The notes below the pieces were generated by a model. It made no database searches. It saw nothing but the letters and a program-made list of their open reading frames with translations, and was not told where the DNA came from. Positions 42,304 to 43,433 of a stretch of DNA of 43,433 bases are shown here, piece after piece. The position numbers were made by a program, and so were the translations under genes. Source of the stretch: Verrucomicrobiaceae bacterium (lineage in GTDB: Bacteria > Verrucomicrobiota > Verrucomicrobiia > Verrucomicrobiales > DEV007); NCBI GenBank assembly GCA_009936795.1, contig JAACDM010000340.1, positions 1-43,433 of the forward strand, read 5' to 3'. Each line of letters starts with the position of its first letter. The first letter of the stretch is position 1.

Positions 42304-43168
42304 TCTTCAAGTTCGCTGAATACATAGGGCGCATTCGGTTGGACCTTGTCTTGAACGTCTTCGAAGAGGGCGCGGGTCTTCATCCAACTGTCATTGACGC
42401 TGTTGTTCTGTTTGGCGTAGGTGTCTGCGGCTTGGTATTTATTGGTGATGACCAAACGTTTGAGCCATTTCACGGATTTGAAGCCATAGGCCTCTGGCAC
42501 GACGATGCGCACAGGTCCGCCGCGCTCGCCGGTCAGCCATTCAGCGTTGATCTTGTAACAGAGAATGACGGGTAAGAACCCGGGCGGGTCTTAGAGAACG
42601 CGATTGGCCGGAAGCCAGCATTGGAAGAACTGTTTGGGGGCGTCGTTGTGATAGCTATCGTAGTAGACGCTGCGATAGTTCGCCTGTGGCTTCGCTAACC
42701 ACAGCACATCGCGCAGCGGAACGCCTTCCCATAAGCCCATACCTAATGGCTCGAAAAGATTGTTGCAGGAGACGAGTTTGAGCAAACGAACAGCCTTCGT
42801 TTCGGTGACCTTCATGAGATCGTCGAAGGTGAAGGCATTGTCACCTACCTTGGTCATGGAGTTGTCGAGCTGGCACGCTTTCCCGGTCTCGGCTTTGTCT
42901 TCGGGATCAGTTATGTCAAGCGTCCAAGTCTCCTGTTCTAAGCCGACTTCGAGCCGCTGCTCCAGAGGCAGTTTGTAGGGCAGGGGATCGCCCCGCTCGA
43001 CGTTGTAGAAATCGCCCTGAAATACGGTGGCGACAGTTGAGCGATGGCCTCTTCGAGAACAGGTTGTCTCGCTCCCGCCGATGTCGCACCACGAATATAG
43101 GGCGGGGAGGCACACACGCCCAGTGCGGTGATGCTGACTGAGTGGTGAAGGAAGGTGTGTCGATTCAT
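42304..43168 (-). pseudogene. Sulfite oxidase/YedY-like molybdopterin oxidoreductase, broken and truncated
   Basis: Remains of a sulfite-oxidase-family molybdenum-cofactor enzyme exported to the periplasm. It starts at 43168 (MNRHTFLHHSVSITALGVCAS), a Tat-like signal with RR degraded to RH and AGGAG before the ATG. A one-base frameshift at the TTT run near 43030 moves into FYNVERGDPLPYK; the Moco-domain core SCNNLFEPLGMGLWEGVPLRDVLW, with its conserved Cys, and YHNDAPKQFFQCWLP follow. An in-frame TAA at 42591-42593 then replaces a residue between NRVL and DPPG. Homology continues (INAEWLTGERGGPVRIVVPE, YGFKSVKWLKRL) to about 42310 and stops at the tRNA-Asn; the C-terminal dimerisation domain is absent. 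Two lesions plus truncation argue for a pseudogene. Confidence 0.85.
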
Positions 43169-43381
43169 GATGATCCGTTCTCCTGTGCCTAACTTGAGTT
43201 GGAAGGCCATAGCAACGGTGTTCTGATGGGTGACTTGGGGAAGGCCTTCAAGGTGCGGAAAGGGATGAATCCAGTGCTATTGCAAGATTTATTTTAGTAG
43301 GCTTTGTTTCCGGTCATAATGAACTACGTGGAATGTTAGTTTACCCGTGTAATGGTCAATCCCCCATTCACAACCGGAGGC

Positions 43382-43433
43382 TCATATCCCCAGCTTCTTT
43401 TTGAGATAGTCGCTCGTGAGATGCTTGATAGGA
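43382..43433 (-). CDS. Possible C-terminal tail of a minus-strand gene running out of the window
   Basis: Reading the minus strand from the window edge gives PIKHLTSDYLKKKLGI followed by TGA at 43384-43382. The helical, charged ending resembles the tail of a real protein, but 16 residues are too few to identify a family. It would lie upstream of the sulfite-oxidase-like remnant in the same direction. The 213 nt between them hold nothing recognisable. Confidence 0.3.
   Translation of the reverse strand, partial: PIKHLTSDYLKKKLGI

Noticed and set aside
1-43433. CRISPR array or prophage
   Set aside because: No regularly spaced direct repeats, no cas, integrase, capsid or terminase-like genes were seen.

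Overview
The window looks like chromosomal DNA of a free-living, probably marine Verrucomicrobiota bacterium. The assignment rests on gene content: a DUF1549/DUF1553 protein paired with a DUF1501 protein, three secreted sulfatases, a giant lamin-tail/CotH secreted protein, a NagB-PIG-L fusion, and a perfect copy of the LexA operator reported for Verrucomicrobia (TGTTC-N4-GAACA). No phage, transposase or CRISPR array was seen.

Region by region. 1-1341: 6-phosphogluconate dehydrogenase, cut by the window edge and interrupted by an in-frame stop. 1533-8671: a plus-strand housekeeping block of ileS, lspA, a decayed or unrecognised stretch (4866-5809), plsX, fabH and a TatD nuclease. 8879-11113: a secreted SH3-like protein and an AI-2E family transporter. 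11168-17479: a 2103-residue secreted lamin-tail/CotH protein on the minus strand. 17608-19357: a DUF533/TerB-like protein and a zinc-free MDR oxidoreductase. 19368-23215 (minus): a secreted leucine-rich-repeat protein, a rhodanese-like protein without catalytic Cys, a DUF1573 protein and an AEC permease. 23236-25632: an unknown protein, a LysM protein with a degenerate YkuD domain, and accA. 25629-31024: a nagB-PIG-L fusion divergent from a DUF1549/DUF1553-DUF1501 pair, with a NagR/DasR-like palindrome between them. 31026-34339: rodA, a coiled-coil lipoprotein and an unknown membrane protein. 34336-38960: three sulfatases. 39067-41055: a DEAD-box RNA helicase. 41419-42183: a PD-(D/E)XK-like protein directly behind the LexA box. 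42229-42303: tRNA-Asn. 42304-43168: remains of a sulfite-oxidase-family molybdoenzyme whose 3' part ends exactly at the tRNA.

The genes suggest a Gram-negative-type cell that scavenges sulfated and amino-sugar-rich polymers: sulfatases remove sulfate, NagB channels glucosamine-6-phosphate into glycolysis, and large secreted proteins bind or adhere. fabH, plsX and accA supply fatty acid and phospholipid synthesis, and RodA and the LysM protein concern the wall. The strongest leads are the LexA-controlled nuclease-like gene, the nagB/DUF1549 operator, several domains that have lost their catalytic residues (PIG-L, YkuD, rhodanese), and the broken genes, which may be real decay or assembly error.
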